Below are positions 61,213 to 64,000 of a DNA stretch of 64,000 bases, one piece after another. The translations under genes were made by a program, and so were the position numbers. Below the pieces are notes generated by a model. The model did no database searches, was not told the DNA's origin, and worked only from the letters and a program-made list of their open reading frames with translations. The stretch is from Pseudoips prasinana (lineage: Eukaryota > Arthropoda > Insecta > Lepidoptera > Nolidae): positions 27,316,001-27,380,000 of the forward strand of contig OX621255.1 in the NCBI GenBank assembly GCA_951640165.1, in the 5' to 3' direction. Numbering within the stretch: position 1 is the stretch's first letter; each line of letters opens with the position of its first letter.

Positions 61213-61575
61213 CTGACTGCCTTGTTGGTCTAGCGTTAGCGTGTTCAACCGCAGATAATGAAGTCAGTTCAAATCCCGGGTCGGGCCAAAAAGCGATTTT
61301 GAAATTTTTCCGTAAAAATAAATTGCTCAGTATCAACCCGAAGTCTGGAAGTTGGCTGTGTTACACTTCCATGCCGAGAGCACTTAAACCAGCGGTCTTG
61401 TACCTGACCTCTTTCCGGTCGTGTCGCTAGTCGTCCCATCGGATCATGAGAGTGATGGAATAGAAAGTGCCCCTATGTTTGCACACACGCTTGTGCACTA
61501 TAATATGTTCTGTGCAATTGGCTAGTCTCGATTTAGAATGGCCGTCGTGGCCGAAATTTGGTCGAGAGGACATTA
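61213..61575 (+). mobile_element. SINE-C, full copy
   Basis: Head actgccttgttggtctagcg, B-box region gttcaaatcccgggtcgg, body caacccgaagtctggaagtt and catcggatcatgagagtgat, end ccgaaatttggtcgagagga. The CAT tail is replaced by TATA. Confidence 0.85.
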
Positions 61576-61846
61576 TATATAAGCTCACAATGCAAAACAT
61601 CAATATAGTCAAATACAATATTAAAGTAACAAAGTTTTTGAACTATTCCATCCGTGCGGTCTGTTTTATCACATACAATTTTGATAAATCTTTAAATAAG
61701 TAACATATTATTTAACAACGACTTTTAATTAACAACTTTAATATTTAAAAAAATGGGACACTAAGCAGTTGGCGATCGTAGAAGGCAGCAGTAGATTAAA
61801 TTAAGCGTTAAAACCCTTATGGGGTTAGGGTGTGGTCTTACAAGTC

Positions 61847-62440
61847 AATTTAAGAGTCTTTAAAGGAATGATGTCATGACAGCTTCGAACATTGTCTATG
61901 CTCGAGAGAGTTATAGATAATATTATAAAAAAAGTGTTGTCCGACGTAATACATAAAAAAGTAAAATTCTAATTAATAAAAAACGTTCCAAGTTAAAAAC
62001 ACGTATCTAAATAAAGAGCTCTTAAAGGGTTAGATATTTGAATCTGGTGTAAAAAAATTAAATATCTGGTAAATATTACGGGAAAAATAGACCGTTGATA
62101 TTTTAATCACAGCTTTTTATAATAGTTAAGATCATTCACAAGCAAACTTAGTTATGCAGTTAAAGAGTCTTTAAGTAAAATGTCATGACAGTTATAGATA
62201 ATATTATAGACAAAGTGTTGCCCGACGTAATACTAAAAAAGTAAGAATCTAATTATTTAAAAAGGGTCCACGTTCAAAACACGTATCTTTATAAAAAGCT
62301 CTTAAAGGGTAGATCTTTGAGTCTGATGCAAAAAAAATAAATATCTGGTAAATATTACAGGAAAAATAGATCTTTGATTTTTTTATCACAGCTTTTTTAA
62401 AACAATTAAAATCATTCACAAGAAAACATAGTTATGCAGC
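61847..62440 (+). repeat. Tandem duplication of about 310 bp
   Basis: Unit 1 is about 61847-62159 and unit 2 about 62160-62440. Shared blocks in order: aagagtctttaa, atgtcatgacag, agttatagataatattata, cgacgtaatac, aaatatctggtaaatattac and cattcacaag(c/a)aaac, agttatgcag. Unit 2 lacks about 30 bases (ttcgaacattgtctatgctc region). Confidence 0.9.
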
Positions 62441-62910
62441 CTAGTTAAATAACTTTAAATACTAATATTTATTATACCTTTGGCTTCCCAATTAACATTA
62501 TTTTAACACATCAACTATTAAGACTTTAGCCTATACAAATGGCTTATTACACTTCTTCTGACAAACATATAAATATATCTTTATCTTATCTCTGTGATAT
62601 GAAAAGTTAAGCCAAAAGCGCAGTTAAACCGAGCTTTCATTTAAAATTTAAATCCCAATGCGTAGTCCTGTGGATATTACCGTGTTTGCAGATTCTCACC
62701 TAATTAAACACTTTTGTGCAAAAGTTTTACCGTGCGCAACACCTATGGGCATTTGGGAAAGGAAAGTTGAATAGCCTTAAATACTTTGAGTGTTTAAACT
62801 TTGCATTTATACCAAAAAAGGGGTTTTGGGGAACTCATTTGGTAATTTCTTAACTGGTAATAGAGCCAGTAATATCGAATTTAATAACGTATTTTGGTAA
62901 AAAATGGTAG
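62441..62910. other. Unassigned stretch
   Basis: No feature recognised. Confidence 0.4.
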
Positions 62911-63097
62911 TCACACTAATATTATAAAGGCGAAAGTTTGTGAGTGTGTGACTGTCAGTGTGTATGTTTGTTACTTCTTCACGTCTAAAGGGCTGGAGGT
63001 ATTTTAGTAAAATTTGCTATAGAGGTAGCTGACACCCTGGATTAACGCATAAATAAATTATAATGTTTAACGCGGGTAAAACCACGGGCACAGCTAG
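62911..63097 (+). mobile_element. Short Helitron H3
   Basis: 5' tcacactaatattataaagg, cgaaagtttgtgagtgtgtg; 3' cgcgggtaaaaccacgggca then cagCTAG and T at 63098. It is a fuller version of the copy at 4297-4450. Confidence 0.8.
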
Positions 63098-63668
63098 TTA
63101 TTAAATAAAAATTTCATTTCTACTTATAGTTTGAACTTTTCTACCAGAAATCATGATAGATAATAATAATAATAATACATTTTATTTTAATTCAGATAAC
63201 AAAGATCCATTTTGTGAGTAACACATAAATCTTAAAAATCATGTTAGTATAATATAATTTAACATTCACAACTCTAACAGTAATGGCTTCTTGCGTGAGT
63301 CAGTGTATCAAGCTGCACATGCAGACTGATCCAGTGACTGACGTAAGGGCAATAATGATAAAAGTTAGTTTTAAATTGAAAACTCACGAGTTACTTTTCT
63401 AAAAATAAAATGATAAATCTCACTCTCTCTAATCATATTATTATATGTATATACAATTCATTCTAATGTTTGTAACTTGTTTTCAGTCAACCATGTTTAA
63501 AATGCTTAAAGTAATTAATGAAATGATGGGTAGTTTTAAAACTATGAACAAGAAGTAACTATATACATTAATAAAAATGTTGCGTCTTAATGATAGACGA
63601 TTTTCCAAAAGTTGCTTGTGGTTTTTTTCTTGAAACTCACAACTTATGGAAAAATGTTTTCAGTATCG
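63098..63668. other. Unassigned AT-rich stretch
   Basis: An ATA repeat (gataataataataataatac, about 63161-63178) precedes attttattttaattcagata, perhaps a reversed LINE tail. No gene recognised. Confidence 0.4.
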
Positions 63669-63760
63669 CATTAATATTATAAAGGCGAAAGTTTGTGAGT
63701 GTATATGTATGTTACTTCTTCACGTCTAAACGGCTGGAGCGATTTTATTAAAATTAGGTA
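63669..63760 (+). mobile_element. Helitron H3, 5' part only
   Basis: attaatattataaaggcgaa, cttcttcacgtctaaacggc, gattttattaaaattaggta. It ends abruptly where another repeat begins. Confidence 0.7.
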
Positions 63761-63892
63761 TGGTTTCCAACCTAGAAACATAGGCGTCGTAAAAGGCGAC
63801 TCAGGCAGGTAGTAACACAGCAAGTATTCGGACAGCAGCGCCTCCTGTGTACTAGCCACCACCTAACTGCGGTCGCCAACTCGCATCCAAAA
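63761..63892 (+). repeat. gtaaaaggcgac-core repeat
   Basis: gtcgtaaaaggcgactcagg, cagcgcctcctgtgtactag, aactgcggtcgccaactcgc; related to 16701-16830. Confidence 0.6.
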
Positions 63893-63905
63893 CGCGGTGG
63901 CTAAC

Positions 63906-63959
63906 GCGACGTCCTGCGTGAGCGATCTAGACGCGACGTCCTGCGTGAGCGATCTAGAC
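63906..63959. repeat. Two tandem 27-bp GC-rich repeats
   Basis: The unit gcgacgtcctgcgtgagcga plus tctagac occurs at 63906-63932 and 63933-63959 without change. Confidence 0.97.
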
Positions 63960-64000
63960 GCGAACGCGAAGCGGCGCGGCGCGGCGCGAAATCAATAAAC
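63960..64000. other. GC-rich window end
   Basis: gcgaacgcgaagcggcgcgg then cgcggcgcg continues the GC-rich patch to the window edge before aaatcaataaac. It is cut by the edge, so its nature cannot be judged. Confidence 0.4.

Overview
The window looks like nuclear DNA of a moth or butterfly (Lepidoptera). It is AT-rich and packed with short tRNA-headed SINEs, small Helitrons ending in a hairpin plus CTAG, RTE- and R1-type non-LTR retrotransposon pieces with ATG-repeat tails, and mariner elements. This is an inference from repeat types remembered from that order; the species cannot be named. I found no convincing host gene. Nearly every coding signal belongs to a mobile element.

Layout. 0-1.2 kb: the C-terminus of a Pif1-like helicase, then a fold-back element. 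1.5-4.5 kb: a MITE, SINEs, a cluster of 141-bp MITEs and a small Helitron. 4.57-5.86 kb: an intact mariner (minus). 6-9.6 kb: palindromes, Helitrons and a 104-bp satellite split by a 699-bp solo LTR. 10.9-14.7 kb: a terminal-inverted-repeat element containing a decayed RTE retrotransposon that itself contains a SINE. 15-21.7 kb: SINEs, an R1-type remnant, a 5S-rRNA-like SINE and two tandem duplications. 22-25.5 kb: low-information DNA, a CA-rich tract and truncated LINE pieces. 25.8-27.3 kb: a Helitron, then an errantivirus-like envelope remnant. 28-36.6 kb: dense nested SINEs, MITEs, Helitrons, LINE fragments and a broken second mariner type. 36.6-42 kb: mostly unassigned AT-rich DNA. 42-50 kb: a 65-bp-arm palindrome, Helitrons, a LINE reverse-transcriptase remnant, a second 5S-like SINE and RTE/SINE nests. 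51.04-52.33 kb: a second intact mariner (plus), almost identical to the first. 52.6-64 kb: LINE remnants, SINEs, an intron-bearing transposase pseudogene, tandem duplications and a GC-rich end.

How the parts relate. The only complete genes are the two mariner transposases, which could act on each other's 1288-bp elements. The other elements are non-autonomous (SINEs, MITEs, short Helitrons), so they would depend on proteins encoded elsewhere, or they are dead. Layers of insertion can be ordered from target-site duplications. Many features are inverted duplications with very short loops. Element family letters (SINE-A to SINE-F, repeat E, G, T, Helitron H1-H3) are local labels used only here. 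Boundaries of degenerate repeats are accurate to about 5-20 bases.
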